Below are positions 15,961-24,636 of a stretch of DNA of 64,000 bases, one piece after another. The DNA comes from Tropicibacter sp. R16_0 (lineage in GTDB: Bacteria; Pseudomonadota; Alphaproteobacteria; Rhodobacterales; Rhodobacteraceae): the NCBI RefSeq assembly GCF_017743935.1, contig NZ_JAGHRE010000002.1:124001-188000 (forward strand), read 5' to 3'. A program made the position numbers and the translations under genes. Numbering within the stretch: position 1 is the first letter of the stretch; each line of letters starts with the position of its first letter. The notes below the pieces were generated by a model. The model saw only the letters and a program-made list of their open reading frames with translations, did not search any database and had not been told where the DNA came from.

Positions 15961-15999
15961 ATGCTGACCCAAGCCTCACCCCCAGCCAAGGGATCCTGA
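15961..15999 (+). CDS. Putative 12-codon leader peptide before lipA
   Basis: ATG at 15961 has AAGGG at 15952-15956-like spacing (about 5 nt) and encodes [12 protein letters not shown], stopping at 15997-15999, one base before the lipA GTG. The lipA ribosome site AAGGGA (15988-15993) lies inside this small frame, so ribosomes finishing it would stop at the lipA start. This could couple or attenuate lipA translation. Its sequence has no run of one amino acid. Confidence 0.4.
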   Translation: MLTQASPPAKGS

Positions 16000-16000
16000 C

Positions 16001-16954
16001 GTGCGCGACCTGAAAATACCCGAGCAACGCCACCCGGAAAAAGCCCACCGCCCGGACAATGCCCAGCCCAAGAAACCCAGCTGGATCCGCGTCAAGGCAC
16101 CCGGCGGCAAAGGCTATGCCGACACGCACAAGATCATGCGCGAGAACAACCTGGTCACGGTGTGTGAAGAGGCAGGATGCCCCAACGTCGGTGAATGCTG
16201 GTCCCAGGGCCACGCCACCATGATGATCATGGGCGAGGTGTGCACCCGTGCGTGCACCTTCTGCAACATCGCAACCGGAAAACCGCCAGAGGCACTCGAC
16301 GCGTTCGAGCCGGGCAGGGTCGCCCATGCAGTCGAAAAGCTGGGCTTGAACCACGTGGTCATCACCTCTGTGGACCGCGACGACATCAAGGACGGCGGCG
16401 CCGAGCATTTTGCCCAAACCATCCGCGCCGTGCGTCACCGTTCGCCCAACACGACAATCGAGATTCTGACACCCGATTTCATCAAATGTGATCCTTCGGT
16501 GCTTGAGGTCGTGGTCGAGGCGCGCCCCGATGTCTTCAACCACAACCTGGAAACCGTGCCTGGCCTCTATCCTGAGGTCCGTCCGGGCGCCCGCTATTTC
16601 CACTCCCTGCGCCTGCTGCAGCGTGTCAAGGAACTCGACCCGTTGATGTTCACCAAATCGGGCATCATGGTCGGCCTGGGCGAAGACGAACAAGCCGTCC
16701 GCCAGGTCATGGACGACATGCGCGCCGCCGACATCGACTTCCTCACCATCGGTCAATATCTGCAACCGACGCCCAAACACCACGGTGTCGATCGCTTTGT
16801 CACACCCGAAGAGTTCGCGAGCTACGAAAAGGCCGCGTATGGCAAGGGCTTCCTGATGGTCTCGGCCACGCCGCTGACACGCTCGTCCTACCACGCGGGT
16901 GACGACTTTGCCCGCCTGCGCGACGCACGGCAGGCCAAACTCGGCCAGCAATGA
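16001..16954 (+). CDS. lipA: Lipoyl synthase
   Basis: Radical-SAM enzyme inserting two sulphurs into octanoyl-protein to make lipoate. 317 residues. The auxiliary cluster motif is [12 protein letters not shown] and the radical-SAM motif is CTRACTFC. Conserved [12 protein letters not shown] and [11 protein letters not shown] follow, and the C-terminal SSYHA element is present. The start is GTG at 16001, supported by AAGGGA 7 nt upstream and the usual N-terminus [17 protein letters not shown] four-base ATGA overlap joins it to the downstream amidohydrolase gene, implying coupled translation. Confidence 0.97.
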   Translation: MRDLKIPEQRHPEKAHRPDNAQPKKPSWIRVKAPGGKGYADTHKIMRENNLVTVCEEAGCPNVGECWSQGHATMMIMGEVCTRACTFCNIATGKPPEALDAFEPGRVAHAVEKLGLNHVVITSVDRDDIKDGGAEHFAQTIRAVRHRSPNTTIEILTPDFIKCDPSVLEVVVEARPDVFNHNLETVPGLYPEVRPGARYFHSLRLLQRVKELDPLMFTKSGIMVGLGEDEQAVRQVMDDMRAADIDFLTIGQYLQPTPKHHGVDRFVTPEEFASYEKAAYGKGFLMVSATPLTRSSYHAGDDFARLRDARQAKLGQQ

Positions 16955-18093
16955 CGCCCGAACAGCTGACGCGTCTGACCGCGTTGCGCCACGACCTGCA
17001 CCGTGCCCCCGAAATTTCGGGGGAAGAGGTGCAAACCGCCACAAAAATCGCCCAGATCATGCGCGATCTGGGGGCCGATCAAGTGCTCACTGATATCGGT
17101 GGCCACGGTGTCGCCGCCATCTTTGACAGTGGACAGCCTGGAGCCACAGTCGCCATCCGATGCGAGCTTGATGCGCTGCCCATTCCTGAAGAAACCGGCG
17201 CGCCCTATGCGTCCGAAGTCCCAGGCAAGGGTCACCTTTGCGGGCATGACGGCCATATGACCATGGTGGTTGCTGTCGCCGAGGCGCTGGCTGCCAAACG
17301 GCCCGCCAAAGGCCGCGCCGTAATGATCTTTCAACCCGCCGAGGAGACCGGCAAGGGCGCGCCTGCCTTTCGCGCCGACCCGGCATTTGCGCAGATCGCG
17401 CCTGATATGGTCTTTTCCCTGCACAATCTTCCGGGCCTTGCTTTGGGCCATGTCGAGCTGTGTACGTCTGCTGCCAATTGTGCCTCGCGCGGCATGCGCG
17501 TGGTTCTGACCGGCAAAACCTCGCACGCTGCCGCTCCCCAGGACGGGCTGTCACCGGCTGCCGTGATGGCCGATCTGATGCCGAAACTCTCAGGGCTCGG
17601 GCAAGGGGGCGACCTGACCGCCGATTTTGCTCTGACCACGCTGACCCACGCGCAGTTGGGCGAACCCACCTTCGGCGTCGCCCCGGGCCACGGAGAGCTT
17701 TGGGTCACCTTGCGCACCGTCACTGACACACGAATGGCCGCGCTGGTGGCTGAGGCCGAATCCCTCGTCCAAACCACTGCAAAGGCCGCAGGGCTGACAG
17801 TTGCCATCACCTACGATGACATTTTCGAGGCCTGCACCAACGCGGCTGAGGCCACCCGGCACCTGCACCAAGCTTGCCAGGTGCTGGATGTTCCCGTCCG
17901 CCTCACCGATAGGCCCCAAAAGTTCTCCGAAGACTTCGGTCAATTCGGCAAATCGGCTGATGCGGCCATGTTCTGGCTTGGCTCAGGCGAAGATCACCCG
18001 CAACTCCACAACCCGGACTACGATTTTCCTGACGCCCTGATCCCGGTGGGCGCAGGCATCTTTCTGACCGCCTTACGTGAAACTCTGGGCTGA
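16951..18093 (+). CDS. M20D-family amidohydrolase
   Basis: 380-residue metallopeptidase-type hydrolase (hippurate hydrolase/IAA-amino-acid hydrolase/N-acyl-amino-acid deacylase group). Motifs: [15 protein letters not shown] (family start), metal ligands in LCGHDGHM and [12 protein letters not shown] (catalytic Glu-Glu), and [10 protein letters not shown] in the dimerisation domain. Start overlaps the lipA stop by 4 nt. The natural substrate is unknown; coupling to lipA is common in roseobacters (recollection) but its meaning is unclear. Cytoplasmic, no signal peptide. Confidence 0.88.
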   Translation: MTPEQLTRLTALRHDLHRAPEISGEEVQTATKIAQIMRDLGADQVLTDIGGHGVAAIFDSGQPGATVAIRCELDALPIPEETGAPYASEVPGKGHLCGHDGHMTMVVAVAEALAAKRPAKGRAVMIFQPAEETGKGAPAFRADPAFAQIAPDMVFSLHNLPGLALGHVELCTSAANCASRGMRVVLTGKTSHAAAPQDGLSPAAVMADLMPKLSGLGQGGDLTADFALTTLTHAQLGEPTFGVAPGHGELWVTLRTVTDTRMAALVAEAESLVQTTAKAAGLTVAITYDDIFEACTNAAEATRHLHQACQVLDVPVRLTDRPQKFSEDFGQFGKSADAAMFWLGSGEDHPQLHNPDYDFPDALIPVGAGIFLTALRETLG

Positions 18094-18098
18094 TCCGC

Positions 18099-18455
18099 TT
18101 ACTTCAGCAGGTCGCCCACGATCCCAACGGCATCAATGACCGTCTTGGTGTCGTCCGAAATTGACAGGATTTCATCCCCGACCTTGACGTACCGCTGGCC
18201 CTTGGGCAGCGGTTTGAGCTTCCATTTACTCAAGTCATCGATGTAATCGAGATTCAGATCGCCGGGCAGTTTGGCCCCGCGGGTATAGCGTTTGATCTGA
18301 CCGGGGGGCACCTTGACCCCTTTGTTGCCCTTGTCCAGTTTGACTTTGTTTCCGCCTTTGTTGCTCTTGCCCTTATCCTTGGCGTCGGCCAGATCGGCGC
18401 CCAGAACCAAGGCAGACACCGCAAGCGCGCTTAGAACGATGCTGGTAATTTTCAT
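18099..18455 (-). CDS. RcnB-like periplasmic protein
   Basis: 118 residues from the ATG at 18455, which has GGGAGG 6 nt upstream. Signal peptide MKITSIVLSALAVSALVLGA is followed by a Lys/Gly/Asn-rich linker (DKGKSNKGGNKVKLDKGNKG). The C-terminal part, PKGQRYVKVGDEILSISDDTKTVIDAV, is the RcnB-type domain (Y-x-x-V-G-x-D-x-L-L-I). RcnB in E. coli helps nickel/cobalt homeostasis; most alphaproteobacterial homologues are uncharacterised. Convergent with the amidohydrolase gene, only 5 nt between stops. Confidence 0.75.
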   Translation of the reverse strand: MKITSIVLSALAVSALVLGADLADAKDKGKSNKGGNKVKLDKGNKGVKVPPGQIKRYTRGAKLPGDLNLDYIDDLSKWKLKPLPKGQRYVKVGDEILSISDDTKTVIDAVGIVGDLLK

Positions 18456-18735
18456 AATCAACCTCCCGAATGTGTTGAAGCTAGCGTGCAATACCTGTTC
18501 CGTCCACGCCGTTGTCTTTCCGGTCATTCTTCCGCGTTCAGTTGTCCGAAGGTTTCGGCTGTGTCCATCTACGATCGGCCCAGTTCATGAGATTGGATCT
18601 GCTCAAACCGATCCGAACTTGAAAAGCGCGATCCCTGGTAGGGCGGCTCAAGTTCAACGGATTTGACGTAAGCAGATCAAACGCTACGCTTAATTCACAA
18701 GGTTACACCACCAAACTCAGTGAAAGGACGCCCAA

Positions 18736-18933
18736 ATGCTCTATCCGCTTGCTACGCTCGAGTCCGAAAAGCTCCAGGCAGTTCAGGACCTTGAGGCCGA
18801 AATCGGCAGTCCGATTGTCGCATTGTCCGCTGTCGAAACGGCGAGTGCCGACCTGTCGCAGGACAAGCTGGACAAACTGAAGTCGCTCGAAGATGAACTC
18901 GACGTCGTTCTGGTGGCTGTCCGCCCCAGTTAA
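18736..18933 (+). CDS. Small conserved-looking acidic protein
   Basis: 65 residues, AAAGGA ribosome site before ATG. Sequence pattern MLYPLATLESEKLQAVQDLE, then an alternating hydrophobic core and KLDKLKSLEDELDVVLVAV. It looks like a short alpha/beta or helical fold with strong charge alternation. I recall similar small hypothetical proteins in roseobacters but no function. Monocistronic. Confidence 0.6.
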   Translation: MLYPLATLESEKLQAVQDLEAEIGSPIVALSAVETASADLSQDKLDKLKSLEDELDVVLVAVRPS

Positions 18934-19298
18934 CGCCGCGTTCGCGGCCCCGGAAGGCGCTGCAACGGGGGTTTAACTCAATTTAGTGGTGATGCGAGAG
19001 CGTCCCACATTTTGCCCACGCAAACCCGTGGCAAGACCAGTAGCGTCTGGCCGTTTTTCAGCTCAGGAACGGTTAAAGGCGTTTCTGATCTTCAAAGCTC
19101 AAAAAACGTGTTCAGTGTTCCGGGCAGCAAACACCCAGAGCGTGGGACTTCTGCAGCTCCCTGAGCATCCTGTAATTGATCAAAGCAATAGGTGACCGGG
19201 AATCCAACAATCTTGGCATCGCCAAAGAGTCATTTGCACAAATCCAACACCAGATAGGCCTCAATCGAGTTCAAAGGAGTGAGGGGTCCCAATTGGAA
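18934..19298 (+). other. 365-nt lower-GC gap before the nuclease gene
   Basis: No supported gene. The DNA becomes visibly less GC-rich than its neighbours from about 18960. Short inverted matches exist (GTCCCAC near 19003 and GTGGGAC near 19142), but no convincing terminator or promoter. An in-frame extension of the nuclease gene to 19176 is open but lacks a ribosome site. Confidence 0.4.
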
Positions 19299-19910
19299 AT
19301 GGCTTTGGGTTTAGTGATTTTGATCTGTGTGTTGTTCCTGATACTTCGTTATGGGAACGATGATGTGGATGATGTGATTGATCGCAATGACACATCACCA
19401 CGCAGGACCAAGCCAAGTCGGCCGCCAAGCTCAACGAACCGCGTTCGGCGCGAAGTCAGCCGTTTTGATGATCGTAGCGCCAAACATCTGCGTAAACCAC
19501 GGATCCTGACCGGTGCAGCATGGATCACCGATGGTGATACAGTGACAATCAGGAATACCCAGATACGCTTGTTTGGAATTGACGCTCCAGAACTGAATCA
19601 TCCCTACGGCGTGAAAGCCAAATGGGCGCTGCACAAACTTTGTAAAGGACAAGAAATCCGGGCAGAAATTGTTGATGTAGACGATTATGAAAGAACCGTT
19701 GCAAAGTGCTATCTACCCGACGGTCGCGATTTGTCAGCTGAAATGGTCAAGCAGGGTATGGCGATCGATTGGTCCAAGTACTCGGGCCGGAAGTATGCCC
19801 ATCTCGAGGTACCAGGTATCCGCAAGAAGCTTTTCCTGGCGGATGCGCGACAGAAAGGCCGTATGCACGTCTGGAGGCAATTCGAAGCCCGAAACGAGAA
19901 GCGCACATAA
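19299..19910 (+). CDS. Membrane-anchored thermonuclease (SNase) family protein
   Basis: 203 residues from the ATG at 19299; a TTG at 19293, 6 nt after GAGGGG, may be the true start. The N-terminus MALGLVILICVLFLILRYG is a single membrane anchor, followed by an acidic then basic disordered linker. The SNase domain (about 75-200) has DGDTVTI, IRLFGIDAPELNHPYG and DDYERTVAKCYLPDG, containing the Asp, Arg, Glu and Arg catalytic positions of staphylococcal nuclease. Probably a calcium-dependent nuclease facing the periplasm. Its DNA is poorer in GC than its surroundings, suggesting transfer. Confidence 0.85.
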   Translation: MALGLVILICVLFLILRYGNDDVDDVIDRNDTSPRRTKPSRPPSSTNRVRREVSRFDDRSAKHLRKPRILTGAAWITDGDTVTIRNTQIRLFGIDAPELNHPYGVKAKWALHKLCKGQEIRAEIVDVDDYERTVAKCYLPDGRDLSAEMVKQGMAIDWSKYSGRKYAHLEVPGIRKKLFLADARQKGRMHVWRQFEARNEKRT

Positions 19911-20036
19911 GGATTGCGTTTCAAACGGGGGGAACCGCAGCCGTCCACTCCGGTCAGAACGCAAGACGCAGGAAATGGCGGTTGTTCCTGCGCTCTCCCT
20001 TGGGCCAAATCGTGCTGCGCTGCGGCGCGTCAGGCA

Positions 20037-20076
20037 GTGCACGCTTGGTGCACGCCTAGTGCACGCCCTGTGCCCC
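20037..20076. repeat. 11-bp tandem repeat with phased GTGCAC palindromes
   Basis: Units GTGCACGCTTG, GTGCACGCCTA, GTGCACGCCCT and a partial GTGCCCC at 20037, 20048, 20059 and 20070. Each full unit begins with the self-complementary GTGCAC, spaced one helical turn. It lies in the convergent gap between the nuclease gene and hpt. Confidence 0.7.
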
Positions 20077-20089
20077 TCGAATTCAGCCG

Positions 20090-20638
20090 TTATTCTGCAT
20101 CTGCAACAAAGCGCACCTTGCCGATGAACGGCAGGTTGCGGTTGCGTTGCGCATAGTCGATGCCATAGCCCACAACAAATTCATCCGGGATCTCAAACCC
20201 GATCCAGTCCGAGCGGAAGTCGACTTCGCGCCGCGACGGTTTGTCGAGCAGGGCGATGGACTTCAACCGCTTGGGGCTCCGGCTTTCCAGCAGGTGGGTG
20301 ACGTGGTTCAGCGTGTGGCCCGTGTCGACGATGTCTTCGACCACCAGCACATCTCGGCCTTCAATTGCGCCGCGCAAGTCTTTGAGAATACGAACTTCCC
20401 GGCTGCTTTCCATCGCATCCCCATAGGAAGACGCCTCCAGAAAATCCACCTCGATCGGCAGGTCCAGCTCGCGCACCAGATCGGCGATGAAGACAAACGA
20501 GCCACGCAGAAGGCCCACAACCACCAGCTTGTCGGTGTCCGCAAATTCGGTCTGGATCTCGCGGCACAACTCCTCGATCCGGGCCGCAATGGCCTTGGCC
20601 GAGATCATCGTATCAATCACATATGCGCGGTCGCTCAT
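20090..20638 (-). CDS. hpt: Hypoxanthine phosphoribosyltransferase
   Basis: 182-residue purine salvage enzyme making IMP/GMP from hypoxanthine/guanine and PRPP. The PRPP motif is [14 protein letters not shown] (97-110), the early loop is [13 protein letters not shown] and the purine-site segment is [20 protein letters not shown]. Start [12 protein letters not shown] is supported by an AAGGGGG-rich site upstream. The frame continues upstream antisense to the START-domain gene, which is not coding. Divergent from that gene, about 70 nt apart. Confidence 0.93.
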   Translation of the reverse strand: MSDRAYVIDTMISAKAIAARIEELCREIQTEFADTDKLVVVGLLRGSFVFIADLVRELDLPIEVDFLEASSYGDAMESSREVRILKDLRGAIEGRDVLVVEDIVDTGHTLNHVTHLLESRSPKRLKSIALLDKPSRREVDFRSDWIGFEIPDEFVVGYGIDYAQRNRNLPFIGKVRFVADAE

Positions 20639-20710
20639 CACTGCCCCCTTGATCTTTCGCGCGCAACATACGACATGAGCCGCCATTGTCACCCAATAAT
20701 GCAGGCCCCA

Positions 20711-21157
20711 ATGCCCACCCACTCGGAAACCCGCCATCTGCCGTACACCGCGCAACAGATGTATGATCTGGTGGCGGATGTGGGTCAGTACCCCAAGTTC
20801 CTGCCCTGGTGTTCCGCGGCCCGCATCCGGAGCACGCATGAGGTGGATCAGGCCGTGGTGATGGACGCCGATCTGGTGATCTCGTTCAAGGTGTTTCGTG
20901 AGCGGTTTGGCAGCCGCGTCACTCTGTTCCCCGGCGAGCACAAGATCGATACAGAATACCTCGATGGCCCCTTCAGCCACATGAAATCCACTTGGGCCTT
21001 TGCCGATCATCCTGATGGAGGCTGTGAGGTGTCGTTCTTTGTGGATTTCGAGTTCAAGAACGCGATCCTGCAAGGGGTGATTGGGGTGGTCTTCAACGAG
21101 GCGATGCAACGGATCGTGCGCGCCTTCGAGCGACGCGCTGCCGAGCTCTACACTTAG
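20711..21157 (+). CDS. COQ10/RatA-type START-domain protein
   Basis: 148 residues: [20 protein letters not shown] then [19 protein letters not shown], the diagnostic ubiquinone-binding COQ10 start, and [21 protein letters not shown] near the C-terminus. In mitochondria and many proteobacteria this helix-grip protein carries coenzyme Q to respiration; the E. coli relative RatA was described as inhibiting ribosome association. The quinone-chaperone role is more likely here (inference). An ATG at 20699 would add MQAP. Confidence 0.88.
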   Translation: MPTHSETRHLPYTAQQMYDLVADVGQYPKFLPWCSAARIRSTHEVDQAVVMDADLVISFKVFRERFGSRVTLFPGEHKIDTEYLDGPFSHMKSTWAFADHPDGGCEVSFFVDFEFKNAILQGVIGVVFNEAMQRIVRAFERRAAELYT

Positions 21158-21193
21158 ACTTTACCCCTATCTGCGGCGCGCTAAACTGCGCCC

Positions 21194-22483
21194 ATGACTC
21201 AGCTGACCACGCAATTGGCGGATTTTGCCGCTGGCCCCGTGACCACCACCGCTTCGGCGCGGTTGGTGACCTCTCTCTCTGCGCTCGATTGGTTTGCCGT
21301 GGGGCGTGCAGGCCAGGCTGAACCCGTGTCCGAGATTGTCCGCGATATGGTGTTTGTCGAACAAGGGGCGGGCCAGGCGCATGTCTTTGGCGGCGGCGCC
21401 GCCCCGGCGCGCTCTGCGGTTTTGGCCAATGGCACGATCAGTCACGCGCTCGATTATGATGACACCCATTTCGCCCACATCGGACATCCATCTGTCGCCG
21501 TTTTTCCTGCAGCTCTGGCCATGGCCGAGATGCGGGACTTGCCGTTGGTCGAGGTGCTCGAAGCGGCTCTTGTCGGAATGGAGGTTTCGGTCCGGGTGGG
21601 CCTGTGGCTCGGGCGCAGCCATTATCAGACCGGGTTCCATCAGACTGCGACGGCAGGGGCCTTTGGGGCCGCCGTGGCCGCTGGTCGGCTGGTGGGGTTG
21701 CAAGCCGACGGCATGACGCAGGTCCTGGGCCTGACCGCCACACGCGCGGCAGGGCTCAAGGCGCAATTCGGAACCATGGGCAAGCCTTACAACGCAGGCC
21801 TTGCCGCCGCGGCCGGGGTCGAAACCGTGCAACTGGTCCAACGCGGGTTTCAGGCCAATCCGGACGCGCTCGAAGGGGACTTTGGCTTTGGCGCCACCCA
21901 TCACGGAGAGGGGAACCTGAATGAGGCGCTTGAGGGGCTCGGCGCCGAATGGCTGTTCGAGTCCGTGAGCCACAAGTTCCATGCCTGCTGCCACGGCCTC
22001 CACGCCGCGCTCGAGGCCGCGCGCACGCTGGATATCGCCGAGCCCGAGGTGGCCGAGATGACAGTGCGCACCCATCCACGCTGGATGAGCGTATGCAACC
22101 AGCCCGAGCCAACAACGGGCCTTGGCGCCAAGTTTTCGTATCGCACCGTGTTGGCCATGCATGCGCTTGGCCACGACACCGCGCGGCTCGACAGCTATTC
22201 CGAGGCGGTCTGTGCCAACCCGCGCCTGATCGCGCTGCGGGACCGGATCAAGGTCGAGGCAGATGAGACCCTGACCGAAACCCAGGCCCACTTGTCGATC
22301 CTGCGCCGCGATGGCAGCCGGGATGAGGCAACGCATGATCTGCAAGCGCCCCTGCCATTGGCCACGCGAGAGGAACGTGTGCGCACGAAAGCCGCCAAGC
22401 TGATCGGTGGCGCGCTGACGGATGAGGTCTGGTCTCTTCTGCGCACCGGCGGACGTGCAGCGGATCTGGCTGAGCGGCTTTGA
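21194..22483 (+). CDS. MmgE/PrpD family protein
   Basis: 429 residues of the 2-methylcitrate dehydratase-like fold (also cis-aconitate decarboxylase and iminodisuccinate epimerase). Motifs: NGTISHALDYDDTHFAHIGHPS in the active-site loop, GYHQTA-equivalent SHYQTGFHQTATAG, and SHKFHACCHGLHAALEA. No methylcitrate genes are adjacent, so it is not safely called prpD. Immediately follows the COQ10-type gene (36 nt) on the same strand. Followed by structured element copy 2. Confidence 0.82.
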   Translation: MTQLTTQLADFAAGPVTTTASARLVTSLSALDWFAVGRAGQAEPVSEIVRDMVFVEQGAGQAHVFGGGAAPARSAVLANGTISHALDYDDTHFAHIGHPSVAVFPAALAMAEMRDLPLVEVLEAALVGMEVSVRVGLWLGRSHYQTGFHQTATAGAFGAAVAAGRLVGLQADGMTQVLGLTATRAAGLKAQFGTMGKPYNAGLAAAAGVETVQLVQRGFQANPDALEGDFGFGATHHGEGNLNEALEGLGAEWLFESVSHKFHACCHGLHAALEAARTLDIAEPEVAEMTVRTHPRWMSVCNQPEPTTGLGAKFSYRTVLAMHALGHDTARLDSYSEAVCANPRLIALRDRIKVEADETLTETQAHLSILRRDGSRDEATHDLQAPLPLATREERVRTKAAKLIGGALTDEVWSLLRTGGRAADLAERL

Positions 22484-22519
22484 CCTGAACATGAGTTGGA
22501 AGCAATCGCATTCAAGGTA

Positions 22520-22604
22520 GGGGGTGCTCCCGCGTCCGCGCCAACCTGACTTCGTAAGCTCGACGAACGGCCTTGGGCCGGGCGCCTCGCCTTCGGCTCG
22601 GCGC
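22520..22604 (+). repeat. 3'-UTR structured element, copy 2
   Basis: GGGGGTGCTCCCGC at 22520-22533, hairpin TTCGT (22551-22555)/ACGAA (22563-22567), CTTGGGCCGGG (22572-22582), hairpin GCGCC (22582-22586)/GGCGC (22600-22604) with inner GCC-TTC-GGC. Same order as copy 1, but the stems have different sequences and CCTCCTCCC is lost. It starts 36 nt after the MmgE/PrpD stop on the same strand. Confidence 0.6.
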
Positions 22605-22661
22605 GGTGGCGTCCAGACGGACCCAATTTTGCCAATCACTGAGGTTAGCAGTCAGGTGCCA

Positions 22662-22736
22662 GCCGCCGTGCGCAGAACGGCGGCCCGGCCCAACGGGAGG
22701 CGGGCATCTTTGATGCACGACCGACGGGCGGGAGCC
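22662..22736 (-). repeat. 3'-UTR structured element, copy 3
   Basis: On the minus strand: GGCTCCCGCCCGTCG, hairpin GCATC-AAA-GATGC, CCTCCCGTTGGGCCGGG, then hairpin GCCGCCGT/ACGGCGGC. The CTCCCGCCCGTCG and CCTCCCGTTGGGCCGGG blocks match copy 1 exactly, while both stems differ in sequence yet still pair. It is downstream of amtB on the same strand, beyond the amtB terminator. Confidence 0.65.
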
Positions 22737-22756
22737 TTTGCGACCTCTGAAAAATG

Positions 22757-22788
22757 GAAAAGCGGGCCTCCCAAGAGACCCGCTTTTC
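22757..22788 (-). terminator. Intrinsic terminator of amtB
   Basis: GAAAAGCGGG (22757-22766) pairs with CCCGCTTTTC (22779-22788), 10 bp, 12-base loop. On the minus strand it ends CTTTTCCATTTTTC. It lies 35 nt after the amtB stop. Confidence 0.85.
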
Positions 22789-22823
22789 GCTGCCCTTGCG
22801 GGCATAAGTCAGCCAAGGTGGGC

Positions 22824-24005
22824 TCAGCTGCTTATGTCATAGGCCCGTTCGCCGTGTACGCTCAGGTCCAGACCATTTGTTTCGGTCTCGGCGTCTACGC
22901 GAAGCGGGGTGACAAGTGCAACCAGTTTCACCAGGATCACGGTCACAACTGCCGTGAAGACACCCACGATCACCAGGCCACCCAGCTGAGCAGCCCAGCT
23001 TCCCAGGCCAAATGCAGCGATCATCAGCGTACCAAAGATGCCGCCAACGCCATGCACTGCAAAAACATCCAGCGTGTCGTCGATCTTGAGCAGGTTCCGC
23101 ACGACGTTGACCGCTTCCTGACACAGCACGCCTGCAACCGCGCCAATGACCAGCGCTTGTACCGGATCAACGAAACCGGACGCGGGTGTGATCGAGGCCA
23201 GACCTGCGATCGTACCGGTCACGAGACCCACCATGGATGCCTTGCCGTATTTGATCTTTTCCCACAGCGCCCATGTCAGCGAGGCGGTCGCCGCCGAGAT
23301 ATGCGTCACGGTCAGCGCCATGGCCGCACCGCCGTCTGCGGCCAGTTGCGAGCCACCGTTGAAGCCGAACCAGCCCACCCAGAGCATCGCGGCACCAATC
23401 ATCACAAAGCCCGGGCTGTGCGGCGGGGTGGTGCGATGACGGCGCGGGCCAAGGAACACGGCGATGATCAGCGCGGCCAGACCCGCGGTTTCGTGGACCA
23501 CGATACCACCGGCAAAGTCCCTGACGCCGGTCTCACCAAAGATGCCGCCATCGGCCAGAAAACCGCCGCCCCAGATCCAGTGCACCACGGGCGCATAGCA
23601 CAGCAGCATCCAGAGGCCTGAGAAGGTCAGGACAAAACCAAATCCCACACGCTCGACATAGGCGCCCACGATCAGGGCGGGTGTGATGATGGCGAATGTC
23701 ATCTGGAAAGCAAAGAACAGGATCTCGGGAAGGGTGCCTGACAGGGTGTCAGGTGTGATGCCCAGCAGGAACATCTTGTCCAGCCCGCCCCAATAGCCGG
23801 ATGTGCCGCCGCCAAAGGCGATGGAATATCCCGCGACCAGCCACAGGATGCTCATCAAACAGGCAATCGCAAAGCAGTGCATAAAAACGCTGAGTACATT
23901 TCGGGCACGCACAAGACCGCCATAAAACAGCGCAAGTCCCGGCAGTGTCATGAAAAGGACCAGGGCGGTTGCCACAATGATCCAGGCTGTATCGGCTCCA
24001 TTCAT
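22824..24005 (-). CDS. amtB: Ammonium transporter
   Basis: 393-residue inner-membrane channel with 11 membrane helices. The pore twin histidines are His171 (DFAGGIVVHETAG) and His318 (DVFAVHGVGGIFG). Start ATG at 24005 has AGGAGAGG upstream; the frame extends further but without a site. No glnK/glnB gene is adjacent, unlike the usual glnK-amtB pair, so its PII partner is elsewhere. It lies 139 nt after cinA on the same strand. Expression is probably under NtrC control in nitrogen starvation (inference from family). Confidence 0.95.
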   Translation of the reverse strand: MNGADTAWIIVATALVLFMTLPGLALFYGGLVRARNVLSVFMHCFAIACLMSILWLVAGYSIAFGGGTSGYWGGLDKMFLLGITPDTLSGTLPEILFFAFQMTFAIITPALIVGAYVERVGFGFVLTFSGLWMLLCYAPVVHWIWGGGFLADGGIFGETGVRDFAGGIVVHETAGLAALIIAVFLGPRRHRTTPPHSPGFVMIGAAMLWVGWFGFNGGSQLAADGGAAMALTVTHISAATASLTWALWEKIKYGKASMVGLVTGTIAGLASITPASGFVDPVQALVIGAVAGVLCQEAVNVVRNLLKIDDTLDVFAVHGVGGIFGTLMIAAFGLGSWAAQLGGLVIVGVFTAVVTVILVKLVALVTPLRVDAETETNGLDLSVHGERAYDISS

Positions 24006-24144
24006 GGGGCCTCTCCTTTTCGGTAAGCGAGTGGTTCTCAGCGTTGAACCCAATGCCGCTTGGGGAAAAAAGAGGCACCTGCCGCAAAACCCGCCTGTTT
24101 TTGACGCTTTTTGCGATGTGGTGAAAAAATGGGCGTTGTTTTTG

Positions 24145-24636
24145 CTAGCCGCCCTGATTTTCGGCGATACGTGAAAGTCCGGTTTGGAGGAGCTTGAGTG
24201 CGTGGTCTCGTGCCGCCAGCCGCACCTGGTCGCGACCAAGGGCCCCAAACTCGATGGTTTCGGTGGTGGTGGACAGGCCTGAGCTGGCCAACCCGAAGCA
24301 CACGCGCCCTTCGGGCTTGAACTCGGACCCGCCGGGACCAGCGATGCCAGTGATCGAAACGGTCAACTGCACCGGGGCATGGGCCAGGGCGCCCTCCGCC
24401 ATCTCAAGCGCCACCTCTTCAGATACGGCGCCGACCGCATCCAGGGTTGCGGCGTTCACACCCAGCATCTCTTGCTTGGCGCGGTTGGTATAGGTGACAA
24501 AGCTGCGTTCAACCACGGCAGAGCTGCCGGGAATGTCGGTCAGCGCGGCGGCCACCATGCCGCCTGTGCAGCTTTCTGCGGTGGCGATCATGACGCCCAG
24601 ACGTTTTGCTTCATCCAACAGCTCGGTTACGTTCAT
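24145..24636 (-). CDS. CinA C-terminal-domain protein (nicotinamide-nucleotide amidase, PncC type)
   Basis: 163 residues containing only the PncC/CinA-C domain: TAESCTGGMVAAALTDIPGSS (about 19-39) with the catalytic Ser/Thr region, SFVTYTNRAKQEMLGV, and ITGIAGPGGS, all diagnostic. It hydrolyses nicotinamide mononucleotide to nicotinate mononucleotide in pyridine-nucleotide recycling. The N-terminal COG1058 domain of full CinA is absent, normal for this class. Its ATG overlaps the pgpA stop (ATGA), so it is the third gene of the ispDF-pgpA-cinA operon. Confidence 0.9.
   Translation of the reverse strand: MNVTELLDEAKRLGVMIATAESCTGGMVAAALTDIPGSSAVVERSFVTYTNRAKQEMLGVNAATLDAVGAVSEEVALEMAEGALAHAPVQLTVSITGIAGPGGSEFKPEGRVCFGLASSGLSTTTETIEFGALGRDQVRLAARDHALKLLQTGLSRIAENQGG

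Larger units (their letters stand above)
22484..22823. other. Convergent 340-nt gap carrying two structured elements and a terminator
   Basis: Between the MmgE/PrpD stop (+) and the amtB stop (-). Contents: structured element copy 2 (22520-22604, +), a featureless 57-nt stretch, element copy 3 (22662-22736, -) and the amtB terminator (22757-22788). No reading frame here is convincing. Confidence 0.7.

Noticed and set aside
15784-15972. 62-codon minus-strand frame in the prx-lipA gap
   Set aside because: No ribosome site, no recognisable protein features, overlaps the lipA leader.
18986-19195. 69-codon frame before the nuclease gene
   Set aside because: No ribosome site and no protein-like pattern; treated as non-coding gap.
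20037-20076. CRISPR array
   Set aside because: Repeat unit is 11 bp with no spacers and no cas genes.
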